A stretch of DNA of 64,000 nt, taken from NCBI GenBank assembly GCA_025175895.1, contig CM045991.1, forward strand, positions 83,501,174 to 83,565,173, read 5' to 3'. Source of the stretch: Wurfbainia villosa (taxonomy: Eukaryota; Streptophyta; Magnoliopsida; Zingiberales; Zingiberaceae). The stretch's first letter is position 1. Each line of letters starts with the position of its first letter. Shown piece by piece: positions 11,781 through 22,845 of this stretch. The notes under the pieces were generated by a model. That model made no database searches, had not been told where the DNA came from, and was given only the letters and a program-made list of their open reading frames with translations. The position numbers were made by a program, and so were the translations under genes.

Positions 11781-12987
11781 TGTTAGGGAAATCTCTTGCC
11801 ATGATAAGGTTTTGATGTGTGTGGCAAAGGGTTTAAGTTAGTTTGTTATGATGATTTGATATGTGCGTTGAAGTCATGCAGGGCTTAGTAATTCGCACAT
11901 GGAGCCTTGGCGAGTTTCACAAATCATGACTCGGTCCTTGAGTCGGTGAAGGATAGCTTTGCGGAAGCCGTGCGCTTGGAGCATCCGAGGGACTGCCGGA
12001 CGAGGAGCTTGGAGTGAAGCCGGAGGAAGTAGACTTCGAGGCAAGAGACGCGAAGGAGCATTGTAGAGCCATGCGCTGATCTTTGCTAGGGGCGTGGCCG
12101 CGACGAAGAGAACCGGCGAGGACTCGAGGGATGAGTGGCGAATGTAACCCGGGAAGGGTAGCTCTTAGGTGAAACTTGGCTATTTGGCCAAGTGTCGGAT
12201 GAGTTTTCGACACCCGATCATTGCCTTGACATGGCGGTCATTGCTCCGAATCGATGGTTCGATCGGTTTAATCGTCGGTGAATCAAGTTGATCGGTGGTA
12301 TCGACATGGAAGTCGATCGATGGCTGATCGATCGGTCCAAGGGACGGTCATCGTGATGGCGCAATGCGACGCGAGAATAGAGTCGAGCTCGTTGAGGACT
12401 CGACTGATCGAGCACCAGTCGACTGATGGTAATATCAGTCGATTGATGCCAATGTCGTTGGATGGAATCCAACGTGGAAAGCGGCCATTATTGAGCAACG
12501 GCTACAGGATCAGTCGACTGATCGAGGGCATCAGTCGACTGCTCCTGTGTCAACAGGAAGAAACCCTCTTCCTCTATAAAAAGGAAGAGGATGGGGCTTT
12601 GGGAGGCTAATGCTTGAGCTCTAAACTTCTCCCAAAGTGCCATACACGATTCCCTACTCTTCTTACTTGCTTTAATTCCATTCTATTGTAAGAAGAGAGA
12701 TTGTAAAGAGGTTACCTCCACCTAGCTTTGTGCAAAGGAGAGATCTAGTGGATAGATTGCGGAGTGATTCACCGTGGACGAATCGGACCGTGGATTAGCG
12801 ACGTAGCCGTGAACCACATTACATCTCGGTGTTTACATTGGTTGTATTGTTATTTCTATTTGCTTTGTCTTTATATTTTGTATTTGCATATTCCGCTTGC
12901 GCTAACGTTTTGTAGATGAGCAAAATACGACATCCAACGAACGAGGGCTATTCACCCCCTCTAGCCGGCAAATCGATTCTCCCAACA
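11781..12987 (+). mobile_element. N2 3' LTR
   Basis: 1207 bp, matching the 5' LTR over its length, with many small differences clustered in the palindromic U3 part. The TATA palindrome is at 12565-12590. It ends CCCAACA followed by the ATATC TSD. Confidence 0.93.
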
Positions 12988-13937
12988 ATATCAAGGTGTT
13001 ATCGGACGTAAGGGTATGGTTGTCCAAACAGTTTGATATGAAGGACTTGGGAGAGGTGGGACACATCCTTGAGATCAAGGTTATAAGAGATCGCAGGAAA
13101 AGGATGTTGTGCTTATCCCAAGCTTCATACATAGACACGATTATGGATCGTTTTAGCATGCAGAACTCCAAGAAGGGTTTTCTACCTTTCAGGCATGGAG
13201 TTCCTTTATCTAAGGAGATGTGTCCTAGATCATCTGAGGAGATAGAGGAGATGAAGGCGGTTCCTTATGATTCGGCGGTAGGAAGCCTCATGTATGTGAT
13301 GCTCTATACGAGACCAGATATTTTCTTTGTCGTGGGCATGGTCAACAGATATCAGAGTAATCCAGGATAGGGACATTGGAATGCGGTAAAGCATATATTG
13401 AAGTACATGAGAAGGACTAGGGATTATATGCTGGTTTACCGGGCAGACCAATTACTCCCTGTGGGTTACACAGATTCCGACTTCCAATATGATAGGGATA
13501 ACAGTAAGTCTACCTCAGATTTTGTGTTTACTTTGGGAGGTGGAGCCATTGTATGGAGGAGTGTCAAGCAGAAATGCGTGGCGGACTCCACCATGGAAGC
13601 TGAGTATGTGGCAGCCTCTGAGGCGGCCAAAGAAGCTGTGTGGCTCAGGAACATCCTGATGGACTTTGATGTGATTCCTGGTTTGCCCAGAACTATCACA
13701 ATTTATTGTGATAATAGTGGTGCAGTTGCAAACTCGAAGGAAGCACGAGCCCATAAGGCAAGTAAACACATAGAGCGCAAGTACCACCTGATACGAGAAA
13801 TTGTAAAGAGAGGAGAAGTTGCTGTGGCCAAGATTGCATCGGAGGATAACCTAGCAGATCCTTTCACTAAGGCCCTTCCGACCAGAGCTTTTGATAGGCA
13901 TGTGGAAGGAATGTGGATCAAATGTATGAAAGTTTGA
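12988..13937 (+). pseudogene. pol: T1 C-terminal RT and RNase H (continues after N2)
   Basis: Resumes the T1 RT frame after the duplicated ATATC. The first block (to about 13370) holds the connection region DMKDLGE and GSLMYVMLYTRPDI and ends at a TAG (13368-13370). The second runs in the same style to 13937 with RNase H motifs: YTDSDFQ, STMEAEY, YCDNSGA and a basic KHIERKYHLIRE near the end. It finishes ADPFTKALP and a short C-terminal tail, as copia Pol proteins do. It could not be made as one protein because of the stop, the upstream breaks and the 5.5-kb insertion. Confidence 0.9.
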
Positions 13938-13960
13938 GAACAACATAGTCTTTTAGTATA

Positions 13961-13970
13961 AGTGGGAGAT
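13961..13970 (+). promoter_or_regulatory. T1 poly-purine tract
   Basis: AGTGGGAGAT directly before TGTAGGGATG of the 3' LTR. Confidence 0.85.
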
Positions 13971-14229
13971 TGTAGGGATGTATACTGAAAAGTCTACTTT
14001 TTGTATGAACATCTTTATTTTGAAATAAGAATCACATGATCATTGTTTGCATATTTTTATGGTTATGCATATTGTCTAATACATTACATTGTAGATAACA
14101 TGGTGTGTGGTGTCACACGGGAGATCATGTTATCGGCTTTTTGTAAAGTATAAGTAAAGGCTCACAACAGAGATGGCTTTGGACAAACCATCGGAATGGT
14201 TGTAGTGTGATTTGCTATTGGTTTGTCTT
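13971..14229 (+). mobile_element. T1 3' LTR, first 259 bp
   Basis: Matches 1393 onward of the 5' LTR, then is cut by N3 within the segment GGTTTGTCTT. The bases GTCTT (14225-14229) are the candidate N3 TSD. The rest of this LTR is not in the window. Confidence 0.88.
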
Positions 14230-15432
14230 TGTTGGGAATCGATTGGCCGGCTAGAGGGGGGTGAATAGCCCTTTTACGATGGACGTCGTATTTTGCTCGT
14301 CTACAAAAACGTTAGCGCAAGCGGAAGCAATAAACTAAGACAAGCAATAAATGAAAATACAAACGCTAACAAAGAATATAACGTGGTTCACGGCTATGCC
14401 GCTAATCCACGATCCCGATTCGTCCGAGGTGAATCACTCCTTCAAAGCCAATCCAATATTGGTCTCTCCTTTGCACCAAGCTAGGTGGAGGTAACCTTTA
14501 CAATCAAGATCGCTCTTCTTACAAATAGAATGGAGTAAAAACGAGTAAGAAGAGTTTAGAGCTTGTGGGGCACTAGGAAGATCACTTGGAGCATAAGCAT
14601 TAGCCTCTCAAAGGCTTACACCCTCTCTTTTTATAGAGAGGGCTGATTTCTTCCCGTTGGCCGCTACCAGTCGACTGCCTCCCTTGGCAGTCGACTGCCG
14701 TCACTACAACGGCCTCCGAACACGTCGGATCCTGACCGTTGTAGTACAACGGAACTCTTGGCGCGATCATTCGGACCTCACCACGATCACGACCCGTAAT
14801 CGCGCCCGATGGCTACGAGCGGTCTACCGCGATATCCTCTGGCGATCATTGCCATTCCATGCGATCATTGCGGGCTTAAACCCATCGATCGGATACGATC
14901 AAACTCACTCGACTCGGAAGTTCATGACTTGGCGATCGGTGCCGTGTAAAACTCAAACTTAACATAAGTTTGAGCTTCCGGCGGTCGGGTAAACCTTAAC
15001 CCTTGCGGTCAAGTCTCCGACACCCAGCCATTCGGCCAAGTTCACCTAATGAGCTACTTACATTTCACTCATTCTCTCACCTCACTCGAAGTCCCTCGCC
15101 GAAGCTCTCTTCGTTCGCGGCCACGTCCTCCTCATCAGCGCCGCGGCTGCAATGCTCGCTTCGCGTCTCTTGCCTCCTCAAGTCCGCTTCCTTGGCTTCA
15201 CTTCAAGTCATCTCACTGGCGGTCCCTCGGATGCTCCAAGCGCACGGCTTCCGCAAAGTCATCCTTCACCGACTCAAGGACCGAGGTTGTGAGGGTGAAC
15301 CCGCCAAGGCTCCATGTGCGAATTACTAAGTCCTGCACGACTTCAATGCACATATCAAATCATCATAACACACTAACTTAAACCCTTTGCCACACAATCA
15401 AAACCATATTACGGCAAGAGATTGCCCTAACA
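14230..15432 (-). mobile_element. N3 3' LTR
   Basis: 1203 bp, inverted: the left edge TGTTGGG is the LTR end and the right edge CCTAACA its start. It carries paired CAGTCGACTG palindromes at about 14669 and 14687 and an inverted TATA segment near 14625-14640. Confidence 0.9.
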
Positions 15433-15705
15433 ATCTCCCCCTTTTTGATGTGTGGCAATCCGTTTAAGTTAGGTAAAAACATTTGATATAAATTTTAAGG
15501 TAAGAAAGCATGTAAAGATAAACATGATATAACAACACGCAACTCCCCCTTAATCCATGAAACTCTCTATACAAATTTTCTCCCCCTATCATAAGCATAA
15601 TCATTTCTCCCCCAAAATATATTCCCCTTTACTTAAACATACATTTCTCCCCCTAAAATAATTAACTTAAACATTTAAACATAATCATTTCTCCCCCTTT
15701 GACAC
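15433..15705 (-). promoter_or_regulatory. N3 array of poly-purine tracts
   Basis: On the minus strand at least six GGGGGAGA-type tracts lie in about 270 bp, the first directly beside the LTR. Multiple purine tracts before the 3' LTR are a known Sirevirus trait. Confidence 0.8.
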
Positions 15706-16780
15706 CATCAAAAAGATTAATACTAAGTTATAAACTCATGACATCAAGTATAAAGAGAAACATATATTAAAATCAGTCAAAAACTGATGAAATCAGGTTA
15801 CCGTACTTGTTTACAGTCTATCAGTCGACTGCTATCAGTATGGCAGTTGACTGGCACAAGGTAATCCGAATTTTTGATTTTCTGGATGAATTTCAGAAAT
15901 GCATTAAAAATTCCAGAAAATTCGAAAAATCATGAAATTTGAGGAGCATATTTCTATTAATTATATCTATCAAGGAAAAATAGTTTTTCATGAAAAATTA
16001 TTATATTTTCCGAGATTTGCCAAAAATCCAAACACTTGAAAAACCACTAGTTTTTGAGCATGTTAGTATCCATTTTAACACCTAGTCTTGCTTTGAATTG
16101 TTCTAAAACATGAATACATAGATTTTAGATTAAGAAATTGTTTTTAAAAAATATGAAATATCCAACCATGATCTTTGGGCAATATGTCTATGAATTAAAC
16201 ATAAGCCTTCCCCATGATTGGTCTATTATTGCTATGTTGATACTTTAAATGACCATCTAAATGCCATAGCCATTAGTGGACATTTGTATCATCCTAACAT
16301 CTCACCCATGCTAAGTTTGCAATCAAGTTAGCCTATAGTGAGTGTGAGATGCATCCTAGGGGGTATTTGTATATACTTAACCAATATATTCATGCAATTC
16401 TATCATGGTTAAGTATCAACCTAACAACCTACATGATCATAATGACATATATGATTTAATTTCACATTATCATCATGAAATACATGTTTTCATCAAATTA
16501 TAATCATGCATTAGGTATTATATGATGATAATAAACAAAGTATTACCTAAAGCATGATTCAAACCTATTTCTTATGATAACGTGCCAAATTTCAAAAACA
16601 TAAATCATGATTGTAAACATCCATAGCAATTACATTAATCGTCATGATTTAAGCATTATTATCTATTTATGGGTACGTTATCATCACCCAACACTATCTA
16701 AAAAATGTTGTCTCGTCATCCTAAGTCAACTAAAATATGATATAGGTTAATTCCATATGGTTGACTACCCTAGGGTTATT
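15706..16780 (-). other. N3 3' non-coding region
   Basis: Non-coding and homologous to 10510-11570 (N2) and 27509-28620 (N4). It holds a palindrome pair CAGTCGACTG / CAGTTGACTG (about 15822-15852), stem 2 (16162-16170 with 16213-16221) and stem 1 (CATCTCAC 16298-16305 with GTGAGATG 16344-16351). Confidence 0.75.
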
Positions 16781-17445
16781 CTAAACCTTAAGGATGGATT
16801 TTGGAACCCAAAATAAGTTCTTTCCTATTGGGTTCACTAGATATTCCTTGGGGATCCATTTTCTAGCAATTACTTTCTTTTTATCTTGTCCCCTAGCTAT
16901 TAGGCATTTGTAGGCCTTTTCATTTTTCTTTTCCTTATATCCTAGGCCTTTCTTGTTGAAACTAGCTCTTTGGCTCCCTAAGATCATATTTAAGGTGTTG
17001 GAGCCAATTGTGAATTTCTCTAGGGCTTTGGTTAAATAATCTACCTTTTCCCTTAATACCCTATTTTCATTTATACATGCATCACTAACATCTAATGGCA
17101 CATAAAGGTCATGTGAGCATGCATCATCTAAGCTAGAAGAAATATTATCATTTAAGCATGCATTTTCTAGCTTATTTTCTAAAACCTTAATTTTATCTAG
17201 CATGCTCTTATTTTTCTTTTTCATGCCAAATAAGTCCTTAGTTAAACTAGAGATTATGGAAACTATTTTCTTAGGAGAAGCATTTGTTACCATAGTTTCC
17301 ATATCTTCTTCTTCTTCTTCGGATGATGAGGATGTAGAAGCTCCCCCTTCATTTGAGCTCTCCCCACTTGAGCTTGATCTTTCATTTTCGGATGAAGAGC
17401 AATCCAAGTCATCAAAGGTCATCAAGGCCAAATTGGTGACAAAGG
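16781..17445 (-). pseudogene. gag: N3 gag, C-terminal part
   Basis: An open frame of 216 codons from the first Met, with in-frame reading continuing to the D1 junction. It covers the acidic Ser-rich segment, a probable coiled coil (KNKSMLDKIKVLENKLE) and the conserved end LEKFTIGSNTLNMI ... FWVPKSILK, closing with UAG. The N-terminal domain and zinc knuckle are absent because D1 inserted here. The surviving part is undamaged, unlike N2. Confidence 0.88.
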
Positions 17446-19619
17446 TGTTGGGTTTCCGGCACCGCGGCGTGTGTGTGTTCGATCATGTTTCGTAAACATG
17501 AGCACAGCGGAAGCAATTAAAAATAATAAATCTATATTTATTACAACACACAACACGCATGCTATTACAACAAGTGTAGACATAACCGTAAATTAAAATT
17601 TGCAATAAAGGAAATTAAACTACGTTATACCTTACGTATGGCGTGTAGCGGAAACGGCATCAAGCGGAGCGATCCTCGTAAGAATCGTCTCTATCCGTAT
17701 CCACGCCGAGCTCCTCGGGATGACTTCGCTAAGTCACGAGCTTCGTCTTCGTACGGGTTACTAGCCTCGTGTTGAAGACGACGTGATCGAGAGATGATCA
17801 CGATCCGAATCCAAATTCGGATCCTAAAGCGAGTTCTCAAAACTCGCTTCTCCGGAGAGGTATTCGTCAACCGTTTGACGAATCCTTCGTCCTCCACCTC
17901 AGAGGATTACCGGAGATCAAATCCCCGGTAAGTTAGCCGCTGTCGGAGCACTAACCGTCGTCCAAACGACGCTCCAATGAGAGGAGGAGAAGCTGTCCAG
18001 AAAACTGGACAGCTTGGTGGAGGAGTAGGCGCCGGCCAAAACAAGGAGAGAAAAGGCTCACCTTGATGTCGAACCTATAGGAGATCACCGGAGGGTCACC
18101 GGCTGGAGCTTGGATGCCACAAGGAGTGGCGGCGGCGCCACCATAAGTGGCGGCAACAATGTGTTGGGCGGCAACAACATGTTGGGCGGCTAGGGTTTGG
18201 ATGATTAGTTAGGGTTTAACAATCCCTTAAGCCCACTTTTATAGAGAACTAATTCTCTTAATGGTTAATGGATCATATCCATAAAGCCCGTTAACCCGCT
18301 CCATTAAGATAAGTTAAAATAAATCAAACCATGATGGTTTATTTTAAGTTAAAACGAACCGAACCAACTTTTGGTTCATTCGTTTAAAATAAACCAAACC
18401 CTTTGGTTTATTCTTATCCATTGGATTAGAACCAAAACATTTTGGTCCATCCATTATGTCTTCATAAGACACGGCCCATCCACGCTTCCATTGCGACTGA
18501 AACAATTTCATGCTCGCTTTATGTTTGGTCCAACCAAACATAGTTTCTCTCGATGCGAGAATCTCATTCTCAAGCTCGTTTTAAATCCTTTGGATTACAC
18601 TCGTTGTCGTGTGACCAAATAGGTTCTCGGTTTATGTTGGCCGTCTATAATTAACCATTAATTATAGAGCGATCATGAGTGGCACCTAGTAGTACATCAT
18701 GATCCCCAATTAGCAGAAAGATCAGCAGTTGATCGAACTATTTACGAAACCCTTGATGGCTTCGAATGAATGTGCCCCATTCCCTTCACTCATCTTATAC
18801 CCACTTGGTTCGAGGACATGGTCTATTGTGCCGGTCCCCACTAGGTGACTCGTCACACCTAGCCCAGTATCATTTCCTCGTCCCTCACAGTTCTAGTTAC
18901 TCCACATGTATCGAAGAGTACCTTACTCTAAACATGTAATGCTTTGGCCAAAGACTTTAGTAACAATCCGACGAGAGGCCATGGGTATACATCTCCTCGC
19001 AAGGAGTGGTGAATCCTTTATAGGCTATTCAAACACCTTCGATCACTTCGACTTATACCCAATCATCCCGGGTCCACATCTCCTTCGGAGATGTTTGCTT
19101 AAGATGTCAAAGCATAAGTCTCCATGATCAAGATGACTTGAATACCGCAAGTCAAAGGAACATCGCACTTAAGCCCACGGTAAGAACTTCATTGACATAT
19201 CTATATATCGAGAGAACCATATGAAGTCTTACGGTGGTCACTCGATGAACTAGTTACCATAACTAGCATCCACGATTAACTCCGGACATCACTATGTCTC
19301 GGCCCGGTGAGAATCATTTGCTTGGATACACCAGGTATACCTCGTGCTAGTCTCGGCCGAATTGATGGTGTCGAATCCATCAATTCATCGACTAGGGATA
19401 ATTCGATACATCACAATTACACATGTAGAGATACTCACTAGTTGTGATCAATCACAAATTCTCTCATCTTTGTGAATCGTATCGTGGACATTGATAAATG
19501 AGTTTAAGATCAATCAAATACATAAAACATGTATACTCAAATAGTGAATCTTCATTTATCATATAAATGGTTCATACATAAAGCGATTGCCTTAGGACAT
19601 CTCTCATATATTACTAACA
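17446..19619 (-). mobile_element. D1 3' LTR
   Basis: 2174 bp. On the minus strand it starts TGTTAGTAATATATG and ends CCCAACA. The whole sequence recurs as solo LTR D2 (34771-36996). A CTATAAAAG-type TATA box is on the minus strand near 18240. Confidence 0.9.
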
Positions 19620-21196
19620 GGACTCCCACTTGGCCTAATGCCAATCGCTCACGGTATCGATACCATAAGCTCTAACATGACCCTCAAACTTACTTTGAGG
19701 TAATGCTTTAGTCAAAGGATCCGCTAAGTTCCTTTCAGTGGGAATTTTCTCGATTTGTATTTCGTTCCTACTGATGATCTCTCTGATAAGATGATAGCGG
19801 CGAAGCACATGTTTGGATCATTGATGAGACCACATCAAGTTCATAGATGAACTTCTTGATCCAAACCACTTCCTTTGCTGCTTCCAAAGCTGCAACGTAT
19901 TCTGCCTTAGTGGCAGAATCCGCTATAGTGTCAAGCTTGGAACCTTTCCAACTTATTGCGCCTCCATTCTAGGTGAATACATACCCAGACTGAGACATGG
20001 AATCATCCTTATGCATGCGGGTAAATATCCGTATACCCGTATCACCATGTACCCTTCTCCGATATATTAGGAACACATCCTTAGTTCTTCTCAAGTACTT
20101 AGGATCGTCTTATAAGCGCCAATGATCCATTCCTGGATCGGACTGGTATCTGCTCGTGACACTCAGAGCTTACGATACATCGGGCCTCGTACATAACATA
20201 GCATACATGATAGATCCTATTGCGGATGCATAGGGAATCTTACTCATGCAAATCCTCTCGTCTTCTGTGCGCGGACACATAGACTTCGAAAGGTGTACCC
20301 CATGCCTGATGGGCAGATAACCTTTCTTGGATTCCGACATGCTAAACCTCTTTAGCACTCGGTCTATATATGTAGACTGCGAAAGACCAAGCAACCGTTT
20401 CGATCTATCTCTATAGATCTTAATCCCAAGGATGTAGGTTGCTTCTCCCAGGTCTTTCATGGAGAATGTCTTGGATAACCAAACCTTAGCGTGTAAGATT
20501 GAAACATCGTTTCCTATAAGTAATATGTCATCGACATACAATACTAGGAACACATTGCACTCCCACTAACCTTCTTGTACACACAAGGTTAAATGCGGAT
20601 TTTGTAGAAATCAAACTTTTTGATTGTCTCATCAAAGCGGATATTCCGACTCTGGATGCTTGCTTCAATCCATAAATGGATCGTGCAATTTGCATACCTT
20701 GGTTTTATCAGCGATGTGAAACCCTCGGTGTATCATATACACGTCCTCGGCGGGTTTCCATTAAGGAAAGCTGTTTTCACATCCATCGCCATATCTCATA
20801 ATCATAATGAGCCGCTATGGCGGGAGCATCGAATGGATTTAAGCATAGCTACGAGGCGAATAGGTTTCGTCATAATCAACACCTTGCTTTTGGCGATATC
20901 CTTTCGCCACCAATCTACCTTATAGGTAATCACATTACCATCCATGTCGGTTTTCTTCTTGAAAACCCACTTGCTATAGGCTTTATGCCTTGGTGGGTCG
21001 ACAAGTTCGAACTTGGTTTTCGTACATGGAATCCATTTCGACTTCATGGCACCAAGCCACTTATCCCTTCTGAACTTATCGGCCACTTCTTCATAAGCTG
21101 GTAGGCTCCTCATCATCAATGAGTAACCGTCGTTCGATTCACTTATGAAATCCATATCTCGGGAATATTGCGTGTTCTGCGGATCTGCGAAGATGT
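19620..21196 (-). pseudogene. pol: D1 RT and RNase H, broken
   Basis: From the right: a degenerate RT N-terminal block (about 20802-21155, KWVFKKKTDMDGNV) with frame breaks, the YVDD codons at 20527-20538, and one clean 127-codon stretch (20170-20553) from MFLVLYVDD to MLCTRPDVS. RNase H follows with ADSATKAEY (about 19900). The segment that should hold the CDN motif is deleted near 19820-19850. The end reads ADPLTKALP and a stop just before the purine tract at 19620-19632. It is a dead copy. Confidence 0.83.
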
Positions 21197-21296
21197 NNNN
21201 NNNNNNNNNNNNNNNNNNNNNNNNNNNNNNNNNNNNNNNNNNNNNNNNNNNNNNNNNNNNNNNNNNNNNNNNNNNNNNNNNNNNNNNNNNNNNNNN
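21197..21296. other. Assembly gap (100 N)
   Basis: Exactly 100 N, the usual placeholder for a gap of unknown size. D1 on the left and the E2 3' LTR on the right are both cut at it. Confidence 0.98.
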
Positions 21297-21784
21297 ATCA
21301 TATCGGGCCGATCGATACTCATCGGCGTGAATATTTCACACTTGATTTCTCCCCAGACCTAGACTTAACCTCCTAGCTCTTCCTAAGCCTTGCGCCTGTG
21401 AGATCCCTCCGAGTCCGCGACTTGTTTCATCCTGTGCGCTTTGCTTCCAAGAGCTCCTTTGGTTTTTGTCATGTCTAGAGTTTTCCTTTGCCACAGCGTG
21501 CTTGGACTTTACGCCGCCAAGTCTACATGCTTGGACTTATGCTGCCAAGACTTGCTTTTGGGCTCCCTTTGCCAAGGTCCGTTTGGACTTAATGCTGCCA
21601 AGACAACATGCTTGGTCTTATGCCACCAAACCTTTACCTTGGACTTTTCTTTCACCATGTCTTCATACTTGGATTTCCCTGTCACTTAGATATCATCATA
21701 ATTTAGATCACAATTTGTTGCCTAACTTAGATGATTATCCAAACATCAAAACATACAAATGCTTGGGGCATTGTTGCACCAACA
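21297..21784 (-). mobile_element. E2 3' LTR, partial
   Basis: Inverted. The right edge CACCAACA is the LTR start (TGTTGGTGCAACAATG on the minus strand), and the sequence matches 33870-34362 of the E2 5' LTR. The far end is lost in the gap. It includes the TTTCACACTTGA arm of a U3 palindrome whose other arm is altered here. Confidence 0.9.
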
Positions 21785-22845
21785 ATCTCCCCCTTTTTGA
21801 TGTTTGGCAATCATTTAAGTTAGGTCTTTTAAAGATACGCATATTATCACATCATATATCCAATTCCAATTCTAACTTAAACATTTCTTCTCCCCCTTTG
21901 ACATACATCAAAAAGAGAAGAAAGATAAACGCATATATTTCATGAAAAGATTGAGTGTTTGACAATCTTGAACTGAGGCATAGATTTTAAAATTTTAACT
22001 TCCCCTTAATCCAAGATATAGATTATGATGAATAAAATACATGTTGAGCCAAAGTCATCAAACAATTTGAAAGTTTAAATCCTAACTTTGCACCAACAAT
22101 GTAAATTTTGGAGGAGAAAGACATATTTTGTGAAACTCCCCCTAAAATACGGCATTAAACATCCATACACGTTGTTTATACTCAATACTACCATGTTATT
22201 TCTTTAGGATATCAACAATACACTAAACCTCAGAAAATGAGGCTAATTTTCCGAAAACACAGTATCACTGACTGGTTTCAACCAATGACGCTATAATGTA
22301 ATATTTAAAATCACCTTTTTCGTGCCAAGTTCGTAAATGCGCAAATTCTAGAAACCTTGAAAAATCATGAAATTTTGTGTACACATTTTTGAAATCATAC
22401 TTTATCAAGGAAAAATATTTTGAAAAATATATGTTTTCCAGATTTTAATATTGATACAAATTTGGAAACTAGCAAAAAGGTTCTAAAATTTTGCAAACTT
22501 TGTATCATTTTTGTGATACACTTAAAAACTATTTTTCAAAGTATGATAATAATAGTTGAAAATATGTTTTATTTGACATTTCCAATCATGTTCTTGGAGC
22601 TATATGCACATCAATTGTGTATAAGCCTTCCCAATGATTGGTCCAATTAAGGATTAATGTCTCTAGATGACACTTTAGTCCATAGTAATGCATCATAACA
22701 AGCATTATGAACCAAATGCATCTTCCTATCATCTCACATGTTATCTAGGTGGCTCAATACAAAAATCATGGTTTCTTAGGTATTTTGTGAGATGGTTAAA
22801 GGTATGAAACCTAGTATTTCTATAGGATCATGCAAACCTACACCT
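21785..22845 (-). other. E2 3' non-coding region and purine tract
   Basis: The purine tract (ATCTCCCCC on the plus strand, 21785-21793) abuts the LTR; further tracts follow near 21890, 22000 and 22138. Stem 2 is present as CCAATCAT 22582-22589 with ATGATTGG 22634-22641. There is no env-like ORF. Confidence 0.8.
22582..22641 (-). ncRNA. Conserved 3' stem-loop (stem 2), E2 copy
   Basis: Perfect 8-bp inverted repeat at the same relative place as in E1, H and family N. Confidence 0.6.

Larger units (their letters stand above)
7525..12987 (+). mobile_element. N2, complete gag-only LTR element
   Basis: 5463 bp bounded by a perfect 5-bp TSD, with two LTRs, primer site, one gag gene, a 1.27-kb non-coding 3' region and a poly-purine tract. 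The 3.0-kb interior has no protease, integrase, RT or RNase H in any frame. It therefore resembles the plant TR-GAG class of non-autonomous elements and needs Pol from another element to move. Confidence 0.93.
1393..14229 (+). mobile_element. T1, nested Ty1/copia element (Tork/Angela-like), split by N2 and truncated by N3
   Basis: The order is 5' LTR, primer site, leader, gag, protease, integrase, RT, N2 insertion, rest of RT and RNase H, purine tract, start of the 3' LTR. The domain order INT-RT-RNaseH places it in Ty1/copia. The Gag start, the purine tract AAGTGGGAGAT and the RT text separate it from the Sirevirus families here. The exact lineage cannot be fixed without a tree. All its genes are broken, so it is a dead copy. 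Confidence 0.88.
14230..17445 (-). mobile_element. N3, gag-only element on the minus strand, 5' half missing
   Basis: Inverted copy of family N: 3' LTR, poly-purine array, 3' non-coding region and the C-terminal part of gag. D1 interrupts it at 17446 and its 5' half is not seen, probably lost in or beyond the scaffold gap. Bases 17441-17445 (AAAGG) are the candidate D1 TSD. Confidence 0.88.
17446..21196 (-). mobile_element. D1, partial copia element on the minus strand
   Basis: 3' LTR, purine tract and the RNase H/RT end of pol, then the sequence stops at the assembly gap. The RT text (YVDDILLIGND, GSIMYAMLCTRPDV) is of the same non-Sirevirus type as T1, but the LTR is unrelated to that of T1. 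Its 5' LTR, gag and integrase are not in the window. Confidence 0.85.

Noticed and set aside
21145..21362. ORFs spanning the N stretch
   Set aside because: The translation crosses the assembly gap and is meaningless.
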